DNA of 63,954 nucleotides from positions 1 through 63,954 of the forward strand of contig UQYK01000004.1 of the NCBI GenBank assembly GCA_900545285.1, written 5' to 3'. The notes under the pieces were generated by a model, which saw only the letters and a program-made list of their open reading frames with translations, made no database searches and was not told where the DNA came from. This DNA comes from an uncultured Ruminococcus sp. (lineage in GTDB: Bacteria; Bacillota; Clostridia; Oscillospirales; Ruminococcaceae). The translations under genes were made by a program, and so were the position numbers. Shown one piece after another: positions 8,850-17,546 of this stretch (position 1 is its first letter; each line of letters starts with the position of its first letter).

Positions 8850-9320
8850 ATGCAGAAAGGACAGGCGGAACACCAATGGATTCGCCCGGCGAGGGAAACG
8901 GATGCCGGACGGATTGCAGAAATGATTGTGATAAATTACCGCGTCAATTTCTATCCCTTTTTTCGGAATGATGCCTATTATTTCGGCGAACTGAATGTGC
9001 TGGATATGGCAAAAACATATGTTCAAGGCTCAGCAGAATTGCGAAACAGCTATGTGTATGATGACGGCGTTGTAAAAGGCATGATTCGTATTTCCGGCGC
9101 AGAAGTTGAGAAGCTGTTTGTCGAACCCCAATTTCAGAGTCAGGGAATCGGTGCAGCATTGCTGCGGTTTGCCTTGTGGGAAAAGAATGCAGATGCTCTT
9201 TGGGTACTGGAATACAATACACGGGGCATTGCATTTTATGAGAGAAACGGGTTTCGTCTGACTGGTGAAAAAATATGGGAGGACGACTGGGTGCCGCTTC
9301 TTCGGATGGAGCGCATTTGA
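8850..9320 (+). CDS. GNAT-family N-acetyltransferase
   Basis: A 156-residue acetyltransferase of the GNAT fold. The acetyl-CoA binding region is visible as VEPQFQSQGIGAALL (about residues 91-105), matching the R/Q-x-x-G-x-G/A motif A, and the C-terminal FYERNGFRLTGE (about 130-141) is the typical final strand. Such enzymes move an acetyl group from acetyl-CoA to an amine. The acceptor cannot be told from sequence. AAGGAGA precedes the ATG. It is the first gene of a tight operon with a cupin and nth, with no obvious functional link to DNA repair. Confidence 0.85.
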   Translation: MQKGQAEHQWIRPARETDAGRIAEMIVINYRVNFYPFFRNDAYYFGELNVLDMAKTYVQGSAELRNSYVYDDGVVKGMIRISGAEVEKLFVEPQFQSQGIGAALLRFALWEKNADALWVLEYNTRGIAFYERNGFRLTGEKIWEDDWVPLLRMERI

Positions 9321-9339
9321 CAGAAGGCAGGTGTATTTT

Positions 9340-9690
9340 ATGCGAATTGATTTCAATCAGATAGAGCCGATTACCATTCCCGGCATGAATCACGGGACTG
9401 GTACTATGACAGCAAAAATGTATGCAGACAAGCAGGGAAAAATCATTCCCTGTGTCATTCATCCAGGCGGTTCAATCGGGCTGCATCGGCATGCATCCAG
9501 CGATGACATAAACTATGTGATTTCCGGCAGCGGCATGGCAACAACAGACGGTGCAGAAGAGCCGCTGTCGGCTGGTATCTGCCATATTTGCAGAAAAGGC
9601 TCTTCTCACAGCATTGTCAATACCGGGCAAGAAGATCTGGTGCTGCTGACAATTGTAGTAGAACACGAAACAAAGGAGAAGCATCTATGA
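9340..9690 (+). CDS. Small cupin-domain protein
   Basis: A 116-residue single-domain cupin. The metal-binding motif 1 is seen as PGGSIGLHRHASSDDINYVISG (given here in parts: GLHRH about residues 47-51, then E/D-rich YVISGSG), and motif 2 as GSSHSIVNTG. Small cupins of this kind are sugar isomerase-like, dioxygenase-like or binding proteins; the substrate is unknown. The start at ATG 9340 was chosen because GAAGGCAGG precedes it, whereas the longer open frame overlaps the GNAT gene. Its TGA overlaps the ATG of nth (ATGA), indicating translational coupling. Confidence 0.8.
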   Translation: MRIDFNQIEPITIPGMNHGTGTMTAKMYADKQGKIIPCVIHPGGSIGLHRHASSDDINYVISGSGMATTDGAEEPLSAGICHICRKGSSHSIVNTGQEDLVLLTIVVEHETKEKHL

Positions 9691-10316
9691 CGAAAAAAGA
9701 ACGTGCCCTGCTTGCAGTAAAGACGCTGGAAAGCGTTTATCCACAGGCAACCTGCGCACTGCAATATGAAAAGCCTTATGAACTGCTGATTGCAGTGCGG
9801 CTTTCTGCACAGTGTACAGATGCGCGGGTGAATCTGATTACCCCGAAGCTTTTTTCAGCATATCCCACTCTGGAATCCCTGGCAGCGGCTGATATTCAGG
9901 ATTTGGAAGAGATTGTCCGTCCCTGCGGATTCTATCATATGAAGGCCAAGAGTATCCAGGAGATGTCCGCACAGCTGCTGCAAAATTTCGGTGGCGTAGT
10001 GCCGGACAATATGGAAGATCTGCTGTCGCTGTCCGGCGTAGGGCGAAAAACAGCCAATCTCATTCTCGGTGATGTGTACGGAAAGCCGGCCATTGTGGCG
10101 GATACCCATTTTATCCGCATTACCGGACGGCTGGGGCTGACCAAATCCAAGGATCCGGTGCAGGTGGAAAAGGATCTGCGTCCGCTGATTCCGCCGGAGC
10201 GTTCTTCGGATTTCTGTCACCGGGTGGTATGGTTCGGACGGGACACCTGTCGTGCCCGGAAACCACAGTGTGAGGGATGTCCCATGGCGGCATTTTGTCC
10301 GTCCTTCGGGAAGTGA
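9687..10316 (+). CDS. nth: Endonuclease III (DNA glycosylase/AP lyase)
   Basis: The 209-residue enzyme removes oxidised pyrimidines from DNA and cleaves the abasic site. The helix-hairpin-helix LSGVGRKTANLIL (about residues 111-123) carries the catalytic Lys, and VADTHFIRITGRLG carries the catalytic Asp. The C-terminal [4Fe-4S] ligands CRARKPQCEGCPMAAFC have the canonical C-x6-C-x2-C-x5-C spacing. The length is typical. The start at 9687 overlaps the cupin stop by four bases and has AAAGGAG upstream. Confidence 0.96.
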   Translation: MTKKERALLAVKTLESVYPQATCALQYEKPYELLIAVRLSAQCTDARVNLITPKLFSAYPTLESLAAADIQDLEEIVRPCGFYHMKAKSIQEMSAQLLQNFGGVVPDNMEDLLSLSGVGRKTANLILGDVYGKPAIVADTHFIRITGRLGLTKSKDPVQVEKDLRPLIPPERSSDFCHRVVWFGRDTCRARKPQCEGCPMAAFCPSFGK

Positions 10317-10381
10317 AAAAAGGAACATGCGAGATTTGGAATGCTTTGTTCCGATATGCGTATAAATTCTTTCAAATTCTA

Positions 10382-10410
10382 TTGACAAACAGAAAGCCAT
10401 GTGCTATACT
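10382..10410 (+). promoter_or_regulatory. SigA-type promoter of secA
   Basis: TTGACA (10382-10387) and TATACT (10405-10410) are 17 bases apart, 35 bases before the secA start. Confidence 0.85.
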
Positions 10411-10445
10411 AATTATTGTATAATTTGAATAAAGGCGGTAAACCA

Positions 10446-13130
10446 ATGGGCATTTTTAGTAAGGTATTCGGCTCGTACAGCACACGTGAGCTGGCACGCA
10501 TTGAGCCGTTGAAAAAGAAGGTTCTGGATCTGGATGAAGAGTTCAAGGCATTGTCTGATGCAGAGCTGAAGGAAAAAACCAACGAATTCCGGGAGCGTCT
10601 GGAAGACGGCGAAACCCTGGAGAGTATGGAAGCAGAAGCACTGGCAACAGTCCGGGAAGCTGCATTCCGCGTTTTGGGCAAAAAGCCTTTCCCGGTACAG
10701 ATTATCGGTGCGATTGTCCTGCATCAGGGACGTATCGCCGAAATGAAAACCGGTGAAGGTAAAACGCTGGTTGCCTGCGTTGCTTCATACCTGAACGCAC
10801 TGCCTGGCAAGGGCGTTCACGTTGTAACCGTAAATGACTATCTGGCAAAAACCCAGTCGGATGAAATGGGAAAGGTACTCCGGTTCCTGGGACTGACAGT
10901 TGGCTGTATTCTTCACGGTCTGACCAATGATCAGCGCCGGGAAGCTTATAACTGTGATGTTACATATGGTACCAATAACGAACTCGGATTCGATTACCTC
11001 CGGGACAACATGGTTATTTACAAGAAGGACAAGGTACAGCGGGAACACAACTTTGCCATTGTGGACGAAGTGGACTCCATCCTGATTGATGAGGCCAGAA
11101 CACCGCTGATTATTTCCGGTAAGGGCGATAAGTCGACAGCACTGTACGGCGTAGTGGACAAGTTCTGCAAGACGCTGAGCGGTGCAACAGTTGTTGAAAT
11201 GGACGACAAGCAGGATCAGGAAGAAATCAACGAAAATGCGGATTATATTGTAGATGAAAAGGCAAAAACTGCAACCATCACACGCCGCGGCGTGAAAAAG
11301 GCAGAGGAATATTTTGCAGTTGATAACCTGATGGATCCAGACAATATGACACTGCTGCATCACATCAACCAGTCTCTGAAGGCAAATGGTGTTATGCGCA
11401 AGGATATTGACTATATCGTAGAAGACGGCGAGGTTATCATCATCGATGAATTTACCGGCCGTAAGATGTTGGGCCGCCGCTTCAATGATGGCCTGCACCA
11501 GGCGATTGAAGCTAAGGAAGGCGTAAAGGTTGCACAGGAATCCAAGACGCTGGCAACCATTACTTTCCAGAATTACTTCCGTCTGTACACCAAGCTGTCC
11601 GGTATGACCGGTACAGCAATGACGGAAGAGGACGAATTCCGTGAAATCTATAAGCTGGATGTAATTGCAGTTCCGACCAACCGCCCGATACAGCGTATTG
11701 ATCATACTGATTTGATCTACCGTACGGAAAAGGGCAAGTACAAGGCAATTATTGAGCAGATCGCCGAGTGTCATGAGAAGGGTCAGCCGGTTCTGGTTGG
11801 TACCATTTCTATTGAAAAGTCCGAGCTGCTATCTGCAATGCTGAAGCGCAAGGGAATTCAGCATGAAGTTCTTAACGCAAAGTATCACGCAAAGGAAGCA
11901 GAAATCGTTGCACAGGCTGGTAAGCTGGGTGCAGTTACCATCGCGACCAACATGGCCGGACGTGGTACGGATATTATGCTGGGCGGTAACGCTGAGTTCC
12001 TGGCAAAGGCAGAAATGCGGAAACGGGAATATCCGGAAGAAATCATCACAGAGGCAATCGGCTTTGCAGATACCGATGATCAGGAAGTTCTGGATGCACG
12101 CGAAGTGTACCAGGAATTGTATAAAAAGTTCAGCGCAGATGTCAAGGAAAAGGCAGTTGATGTGAAAAAGGCCGGCGGTCTGTACATTTTGGGTACAGAG
12201 CGGCATGAGTCCCGAAGAATCGATAACCAGCTCCGTGGTCGTTCCGGCCGTCAGGGTGACGAAGGTGAAAGCCGCTTCTTCCTGTCCGTTGAAGATGATC
12301 TGATGCGTATTTTTGCCGGCGATCGTCTGGAAAACATGATGCGTGCACTGAACGTAGATGAAGATACCCCGATTGAAAGCAAGGCGCTGACCAAGATCAT
12401 TGAATCCTCTCAGCGGAAAGTAGAAGGACGGAACTTCAATATTCGTAAGAATGTCCTGAATTATGACGATGTTATGAATACACAGCGTGAGATCATCTAC
12501 AAGCAGCGTGCACAGGTGCTGGATGGAGAAGATATTCACGACAGCATTATCAAGATGTTTGAAGAGCTCATTGCTTCTACTGTAAAGCAGTATATTAACG
12601 AGGAAGAAACCGATCATGCGCAGTGGAATCTGGTTGGACTGCGGGATCATTTCCAGGGCTGGATCACAGAAGAAGACGACTTGGAATACAATGAGGAAGA
12701 TCTGGCTGCTCTGACAGCACAGGATATCACAGATGCCCTGATTGAAAAGGCAAAGGAATTGTATCAGGCGAAGGAAGACGAGTACGGTTCTGAGGTAATG
12801 CGCGAATTGGAACGTGTAGTACTGCTGAAGGTAGTCGATACCAAGTGGATGGCACATATCGACGATATGAACGAACTGAAAAAGGGTATCGGTCTGCGTG
12901 CTTACGGCCAGCAGAACCCTGTTGTAGAATATCGGTATGAAGGCTTTGAAATGTTCGATGCTATGGTAGATTCCATTCGGGAGGATACCGTGCGGATGCT
13001 TCTGACAGTTCGTCTCCAGAAGAATCAGGCACCGGAACGGGAACAGGTTTCCAAGCCGGACGCACCGAATGCAGGTGCCGGTGACGGCAGCTTTGACGGC
13101 CAGCGTCGGAATCCGAAGAAAAAGCGCTAA
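10446..13130 (+). CDS. secA: Preprotein translocase ATPase SecA
   Basis: The 894-residue motor drives unfolded preproteins through SecYEG using ATP. Walker A GEGKT lies near residues 103-107 and the DEVDSILIDEARTPLIISG segment (Walker B and following helix) near 206. The preprotein cross-linking, second nucleotide-binding (GRGTDIMLGGNAEF) and helical scaffold domains follow in order. The tail ends in QRRNPKKKR and lacks the usual CxCx8C(H/C) zinc motif for SecB and lipid binding, as in several clostridial SecA proteins. ATG 10446 was chosen because AAAGGCGGT lies seven bases before it. Confidence 0.97.
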   Translation: MGIFSKVFGSYSTRELARIEPLKKKVLDLDEEFKALSDAELKEKTNEFRERLEDGETLESMEAEALATVREAAFRVLGKKPFPVQIIGAIVLHQGRIAEMKTGEGKTLVACVASYLNALPGKGVHVVTVNDYLAKTQSDEMGKVLRFLGLTVGCILHGLTNDQRREAYNCDVTYGTNNELGFDYLRDNMVIYKKDKVQREHNFAIVDEVDSILIDEARTPLIISGKGDKSTALYGVVDKFCKTLSGATVVEMDDKQDQEEINENADYIVDEKAKTATITRRGVKKAEEYFAVDNLMDPDNMTLLHHINQSLKANGVMRKDIDYIVEDGEVIIIDEFTGRKMLGRRFNDGLHQAIEAKEGVKVAQESKTLATITFQNYFRLYTKLSGMTGTAMTEEDEFREIYKLDVIAVPTNRPIQRIDHTDLIYRTEKGKYKAIIEQIAECHEKGQPVLVGTISIEKSELLSAMLKRKGIQHEVLNAKYHAKEAEIVAQAGKLGAVTIATNMAGRGTDIMLGGNAEFLAKAEMRKREYPEEIITEAIGFADTDDQEVLDAREVYQELYKKFSADVKEKAVDVKKAGGLYILGTERHESRRIDNQLRGRSGRQGDEGESRFFLSVEDDLMRIFAGDRLENMMRALNVDEDTPIESKALTKIIESSQRKVEGRNFNIRKNVLNYDDVMNTQREIIYKQRAQVLDGEDIHDSIIKMFEELIASTVKQYINEEETDHAQWNLVGLRDHFQGWITEEDDLEYNEEDLAALTAQDITDALIEKAKELYQAKEDEYGSEVMRELERVVLLKVVDTKWMAHIDDMNELKKGIGLRAYGQQNPVVEYRYEGFEMFDAMVDSIREDTVRMLLTVRLQKNQAPEREQVSKPDAPNAGAGDGSFDGQRRNPKKKR

Positions 13131-13157
13131 AATGTGCTAAGTGAAAATGCATTTTTA

Positions 13158-13195
13158 AGACAGGGGACACGGCCGTGCTGTGATCCCCTGTTTTA
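13158..13195 (+). terminator. Probable terminator after secA
   Basis: ACAGGGGA (13160-13167) pairs with TCCCCTGT (13184-13191), followed by a short T run. Confidence 0.6.
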
Positions 13196-13244
13196 GAAGG
13201 TGCGCGTCAATGGAAGAGAAAGGCGTTTGAACAGAGGTGATTGG

Positions 13245-14003
13245 ATGCAAGATACAACAGGATATGAGACATTTTCATTTTACTATGATGCATTGACGGA
13301 AAATGTGAATTATCCGGCGAGAGCAGCATATTTTCACACATTGATTCAGGAGAATCTGCATGCCAAAGGCAATGTTCTGCTAGATTTAGCGTGCGGAACT
13401 GGCACAATGGCTGAAGAAATGGCCAAGCTGGGGTATGATGTCATCGGTGTGGATTATTCCTGCGGCATGCTGAGTCAGGCAATGGACAAAAAGATGGAGC
13501 ACGGACTGGCGATACAATATGTGCAGCAGGATATGCGGGAACTGGATCTGTACGGAACTGTTGATGTGACGATTTGCACACTGGACAGCTTGAATCATCT
13601 TCCGGATTTCCAGGATGTGTGCCGGGTATTTCAAAAGGTTTCAGAAGTGACGGAACCGGGCGGTCTGTTTTTATTTGATATGAATACGTTGTATAAGCAT
13701 CAGGTTCTGCTGGGCGATCAGGTATATCTGTATGAGACAGAGGATGTATACTGCGTCTGGGAAAATATGCTGGCAGAGGACGGGTGCACGGTAGAGATTA
13801 CACTGCATTTGTTCCAGCAGGAGCCGGATGGACGCTATGTCCGGCAGGAAGAGCATCTAACAGAGCGTGCCTATGCGCCGGAGCAGGTGGAGAACGCCTT
13901 AAAGGAAGCAGGATTTCATGTAATCGGCATTTACCATGCGGATACCACGGAGCCTTTGAAACAGGACAGCCAGCGCATGGTAGTTGCAGCGAGAAAGGAA
14001 TAA
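13245..14003 (+). CDS. Class I SAM-dependent methyltransferase
   Basis: A 252-residue soluble methyltransferase. Motif I appears as LLDLACGTGTMAEEMA (about residues 44-59), the acidic motif II residue as GVDYS, and the following DVTICTLDSLNHLPD matches motif IV of small-molecule methyltransferases. The C-terminal half forms the beta-barrel-like region seen in this clostridial group (related to YjiC/UbiE-like enzymes). The substrate is unknown. ATG 13245 was chosen because AGAGGTGA precedes it. Three bases separate it from hslO, so both are likely in one transcript. Confidence 0.85.
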   Translation: MQDTTGYETFSFYYDALTENVNYPARAAYFHTLIQENLHAKGNVLLDLACGTGTMAEEMAKLGYDVIGVDYSCGMLSQAMDKKMEHGLAIQYVQQDMRELDLYGTVDVTICTLDSLNHLPDFQDVCRVFQKVSEVTEPGGLFLFDMNTLYKHQVLLGDQVYLYETEDVYCVWENMLAEDGCTVEITLHLFQQEPDGRYVRQEEHLTERAYAPEQVENALKEAGFHVIGIYHADTTEPLKQDSQRMVVAARKE

Positions 14004-14006
14004 AAA

Positions 14007-14903
14007 ATGGGAAGATTAAAACGAGCAATTGCAAAAGATGCATCTGTTGTGGCATGCGCAGTAGATGCCACCGATATTGTTGCACAGATTGAACAGATTC
14101 ATCAGACTTCTGCGGTTGTGACAGCGGCGCTGGGGCGTTTGTCCATTGCTGCCAGTATGATGGGATATGGACTCAAGGGACAGAATGATACCATTACTCT
14201 TCGTGTATCCGGCGGCGGGCCATCTGGTATGCTGACTGCTGTAGCGGACAGCCGGGGAAATGTAAAGGCAGACGTGGAGCATCCCATTGTAGAGCTGCCG
14301 CTGAATGCCCAGGGGAAACTGGATGTAGGCGGTGCAGTTGGTGCGGATGGTACCTTATCTGTCGTAAAGGATTTGGGACTAAAGGAACCCTATGTTGGCG
14401 TTGTCCCATTGGTTTCCGGCGAGATTGCAGAGGATATTGCCCAGTATTTTGCAACCAGTGAACAGACGCCTACGGTGTGCGGACTGGGCGTGCTGGTTAA
14501 ACCTGATTTAACCGTACAGGTGGCCGGGGGATATTTGATTCAGGTGTTGCCGTTTGCCAGTGATGCTTGTATCGACACCATTGAAAATAATCTGAAAACA
14601 CTGCCGCCTATGACAAAAATGATGACAGAAGGCATGACACCGGATCAGATTGCATTGCGGCTCTTGGATGGACTGGAGCCGAATCTGCTGGATGAGGCAG
14701 AAGTTGCATATCACTGCGATTGCAGTCGGGAGCGAACAGAACGGATGCTGCTGTCCCTTGGTGCAAAGGAACTGCAATCCCTGGAGGAAGAGCAGGAAAC
14801 CATTGAAGTTTGCTGCCATTTCTGCGGAAAAAAATACTGCTTCACACCGGAAGAAATACGGTCGCTGCGACTGAGCAGTGAAGCCGAAACGCGGAATGCA
14901 TAA
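14007..14903 (+). CDS. hslO: Redox-regulated chaperone Hsp33
   Basis: The 298-residue cytoplasmic holdase is activated by oxidation and heat. The N-terminal core has the conserved GGGPSGMLTAVAD segment (about residues 69-81) and a EPYVGVVPLVSGEIAED segment near 131. The zinc-binding redox switch at the C-terminus has CDC (about 236-238) and CHFC (about 268-271), spaced as the family CxC...CxxC. An extra Cys precedes the CHFC. The gene lies between a methyltransferase and a VanZ-like gene, each a few bases apart. Confidence 0.95.
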   Translation: MGRLKRAIAKDASVVACAVDATDIVAQIEQIHQTSAVVTAALGRLSIAASMMGYGLKGQNDTITLRVSGGGPSGMLTAVADSRGNVKADVEHPIVELPLNAQGKLDVGGAVGADGTLSVVKDLGLKEPYVGVVPLVSGEIAEDIAQYFATSEQTPTVCGLGVLVKPDLTVQVAGGYLIQVLPFASDACIDTIENNLKTLPPMTKMMTEGMTPDQIALRLLDGLEPNLLDEAEVAYHCDCSRERTERMLLSLGAKELQSLEEEQETIEVCCHFCGKKYCFTPEEIRSLRLSSEAETRNA

Positions 14904-14906
14904 GCT

Positions 14907-15416
14907 ATGGCAGAGATGAAACAACAACGGGAAAAATCCGTATCCCGTTTTCCGCACATAGGAAAAATATTGATATTATTGCTGCTCATGGGCGGCTGGC
15001 TGGTTTTGATGTGGCGGCTTTCTGCGGCAAACGGAACAGAGACCTTAAAGGACAGCATGCGTTTTGCCAAAAAAATCGGTGCCTTACTCTACCAGAATCC
15101 CACAGCAGAACAGCTTGCAGCGCTCAATCTAAAACTGCGGAAAATGGCGCATGTTTTTCTTTACGCAGGATTGGGTACCATGATGACGCTGCTGTTTCAC
15201 TGGCTGCTGTACCGATTTTCCATCTGGAAACAGGCGATTCCGGCAATTGTCTGCTGTACGATCATTGCATTTGCAGATGAACTGCAAAAAATTCCGATTG
15301 CAGGACGGCATTTTTCATTTTCAGAATCCCTGCTGAATGCTGGGAGCGCAGCCGCAATGACAGGAATTCTGCTGTTCTTCTGTTGGGTCAAAACTCATAA
15401 ATCAACAAATGCATAA
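14907..15416 (+). CDS. VanZ-like membrane protein
   Basis: A 169-residue protein with four hydrophobic segments (about residues 20-37, 75-100, 108-125 and 140-160). The family pattern is visible in RKMAHVFLYAGLG (about residues 71-83), IIAFADELQKIPIAGRHFS, and the C-terminal LLNAGSAAAMTG. VanZ-type proteins are found near vancomycin/teicoplanin resistance and in many genomes without it; their biochemical role is not settled. No van genes are present here, so a resistance claim would not be justified. It is tightly placed behind hslO, and its weak ribosome site suggests coupled translation. Confidence 0.8.
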   Translation: MAEMKQQREKSVSRFPHIGKILILLLLMGGWLVLMWRLSAANGTETLKDSMRFAKKIGALLYQNPTAEQLAALNLKLRKMAHVFLYAGLGTMMTLLFHWLLYRFSIWKQAIPAIVCCTIIAFADELQKIPIAGRHFSFSESLLNAGSAAAMTGILLFFCWVKTHKSTNA

Positions 15417-15450
15417 AACATTGTGGAAATGCGGAGAGGATGAGCGAGTC

Positions 15451-16323
15451 ATGGAAATCAGAAATTGTAATCTGGAAGAAGTTTCCGATACCTGGATGGA
15501 TTCGGAGCGGATTCTGGCAACACCGTCTGCGCTTGCAAAGGAAGCCTTGTTTTATGTACAGGAAACCGGAACAATGACTTGTAAACACGCCCATGACTAT
15601 GTGCGGGAAAGTCTGGATTCCTATTTGCTGCTGATGGTGCTGGAAGGAACGGGGACACTTTCTCAGGAAACGCAGCGCTATACCCTTCGGGCCGGAGATA
15701 TTGCCTTTGTGGATTGCCACAAGCCATATTGTCACAGCAGCAGTGAAAAGCATCCCTGGAAAATTGCGTGGATTCATTGGAATGGAAAGGCACTGGAATC
15801 CCTCTATGAGTTGTTCCGGAATCGAAACGATACAATTGTACGGGGAAAGGTACTGCCGCTGTACCTGCCGATTTTTCAGGAAATACAGGCACTGCTGCTG
15901 GAAGAATGCGGTGACTATGAGTTGTTTCTTTCTCAGAAGCTGTATGAAATTCTGATGCAACTGCTGACAGATGGACGTGCGATTTCTCACGGCATGGAAA
16001 ATACAAAGAAATGGGAAGAGATTCATCAATACATTGAAGCACACTTTACAGAAAAAATCACTCTGGAAGGATTGAGCCAGCAGTTTCATGTGAGCAAATA
16101 CTATATGCTGCGGGAATTCAAGAAACAGTATCATGTTACAATCATTCAGTTTATGAATCAGTGCCGGATGAATTACGCCAAAAAGCTGCTGCGGTTTACT
16201 GATTGGCGTGTGGAGAAAATTGCGGAGGCATGCGGTATCCGGGATGCCAGCTATTTTAACCGCGTTTTCCGAACCACAGAGGCTATCTCAGCCTGTGAGT
16301 TTCGAAAGCGCTGGCAGAACTAA
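15451..16323 (+). CDS. AraC-family transcriptional regulator
   Basis: A 290-residue regulator. The N-terminal half is a cupin-like effector domain (RAGDIAFVDCHKPY, about residues 80-93). The C-terminal 100 residues carry two helix-turn-helix units: ITLEGLSQQFHVSKYYMLREF and VEKIAEACGIRDASYFNRVF. Such proteins usually sense a sugar or related metabolite. No carbohydrate genes sit beside it on the plus strand; the nearest candidates are the mannanase (17.5-20.0 kb) or the EamA transporter on the minus strand. ATG 15451 was chosen over ATG 15409 because GGAGAGG lies before it. The TAA stop touches repeat copy B. Confidence 0.85.
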   Translation: MEIRNCNLEEVSDTWMDSERILATPSALAKEALFYVQETGTMTCKHAHDYVRESLDSYLLLMVLEGTGTLSQETQRYTLRAGDIAFVDCHKPYCHSSSEKHPWKIAWIHWNGKALESLYELFRNRNDTIVRGKVLPLYLPIFQEIQALLLEECGDYELFLSQKLYEILMQLLTDGRAISHGMENTKKWEEIHQYIEAHFTEKITLEGLSQQFHVSKYYMLREFKKQYHVTIIQFMNQCRMNYAKKLLRFTDWRVEKIAEACGIRDASYFNRVFRTTEAISACEFRKRWQN

Positions 16324-16407
16324 GAATTCGTCCTCACAAGCGAATACCATGTGTCCTTAAAAATGATGTTCGAAAACCCACGTATATTTCTCGTGAAGAC
16401 AGATTCT
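16323..16407. repeat. MITE-like repeat, middle copy (B), inverted
   Basis: The ends AGAATTCGTCCTCA (16323-16336) and TGAAGACAGATTCT (16394-16407) form an imperfect terminal inverted repeat of the same family as 20996-21158, in opposite orientation and with a deleted centre. The element shares one base with the TAA stop of the AraC gene. Confidence 0.7.
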
Positions 16408-16412
16408 AAAAC

Positions 16413-16450
16413 AAAAGCTCGTGAATCTTTTTTAGGTTCACGAGCTTTTT
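16413..16450. terminator. Bidirectional terminator between convergent genes
   Basis: AAAAGCTCGTGAA (16413-16425) pairs perfectly with TTCACGAGCTTTT (16437-16449). A and T runs on both flanks let it serve the AraC gene and the minus-strand EamA gene. Confidence 0.88.
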
Positions 16451-16458
16451 CATTTGGA

Positions 16459-17415
16459 TTACTGTTTCTTTTTCTGGAAAAAGGAAGTAGGGCGGTTGAC
16501 GAGAAAAATCCCCAGGCAGACAAAGAGCAGTGCCAGGAGTGTGGAAAATCGGATTTGTTCCCATTCGCCCAGGAAAACTGCGGAGAGCAGCACTCCGAAA
16601 ATCTGAATGGTAAAGCCATAGATCGTCACACTGGAAACCGGATTTTGCTGGAGCAGAATGCCCCACAGCGTGTAAGCAACTGCGGAAATCATAGCCATGT
16701 ATAGGAGCAGCAGAACGGGTGTAATTCCATGAAGAGAGAAGGAACCGCCCTCTAAGAGCGCCAGTATCGTAATGCAGATGCCGCCAAAGAAAAATTGATA
16801 ACCGCTGAGCATAACTGGATTTTCAGTTTTGGAGAATTGTTTAAGCAAGATCGGGGAGATGGCATTTGCCAGATTGGACAGCAGTAGTGCACCTTCTCCG
16901 TTCCAATGGAAATCAAAGCGAAGCGTACTTCCGCTTCCGGAAATGCTCACCAGACAGATTCCGGCAAAGCCGATGAGGCACCCCAGAAGCTTGGGCAGTG
17001 TCATGGATTCCTGCCGAAAAACCAGGCATACCAGAAGGATGGAAAACAGCACGCCAGTTCCGCCTAAAATGGAACTTTTCACGGCGGCAGTATGCGCCAG
17101 TCCGATGTAAAAGAAGATGTACTGTAAAATGGTTTGGAACAGACTAATGCCGGCGATTTTGGAGAGAGAATGTACATGTGGAAGCAGTATCTTTTTTTGC
17201 AGAATACTTCCGAATAAAATGGTAAGGATACCGGCAATGGTGAAACGAAGTCCGGCAAATAACAGCTGAGATGCTGTATCAGAGGAGGAAATTTCCAGGA
17301 TGCGGTATCCGATTTTAATGCAGGGAAACGCGCTGCCCCACAATCCAGTACAGATCAGGGCGCAAAGGCAAACAACGCCGCCGCGTTGCAGGAGAGGTTT
17401 TTTCTGTTCTTGCAT
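16459..17415 (-). CDS. EamA/DMT-superfamily transporter
   Basis: A 318-residue protein with about ten hydrophobic segments arranged as two EamA repeats, each of about five helices. The first repeat starts with GLWGSAFPCIKIG (about residues 28-40), the usual family entry motif, and the second with the ALLLSNLANAISPILLKQF segment. Members export amino acids, nucleotides or other small metabolites; the substrate here is unknown. A longer frame begins at 17478, but that start lies inside the mannanase terminator hairpin, so ATG 17415 is preferred. Its ribosome site (GAAAGGAC) is unusually far upstream. Confidence 0.82.
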   Translation of the reverse strand: MQEQKKPLLQRGGVVCLCALICTGLWGSAFPCIKIGYRILEISSSDTASQLLFAGLRFTIAGILTILFGSILQKKILLPHVHSLSKIAGISLFQTILQYIFFYIGLAHTAAVKSSILGGTGVLFSILLVCLVFRQESMTLPKLLGCLIGFAGICLVSISGSGSTLRFDFHWNGEGALLLSNLANAISPILLKQFSKTENPVMLSGYQFFFGGICITILALLEGGSFSLHGITPVLLLLYMAMISAVAYTLWGILLQQNPVSSVTIYGFTIQIFGVLLSAVFLGEWEQIRFSTLLALLFVCLGIFLVNRPTSFFQKKKQ

Positions 17416-17455
17416 GGTAAAATGAAACGAGTCCTTTCTATGCCGGTGTATCCCA

Positions 17456-17521
17456 TAAAAATGAGCTGCTGTGCTCATTTGTTTCCGTACAGGAAGCAGG
17501 TCTGAGAATACAGCAGCTCAT
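17456..17521 (-). terminator. Terminator of the mannanase gene
   Basis: On the minus strand, ATGAGCTGCTGT (17521-17510) pairs perfectly with ACAGCAGCTCAT (17472-17461), then TTTTAT. The loop is long (37 bases) with a small inner hairpin. Confidence 0.65.
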
Positions 17522-17546
17522 AATTTAGAGGAACATATTGGCTTTT

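Noticed and set aside
14907..15416. Glycopeptide resistance from the VanZ-like gene
   Set aside because: No vanHAX or vanRS genes are near; VanZ-like proteins are common in sensitive clostridia.
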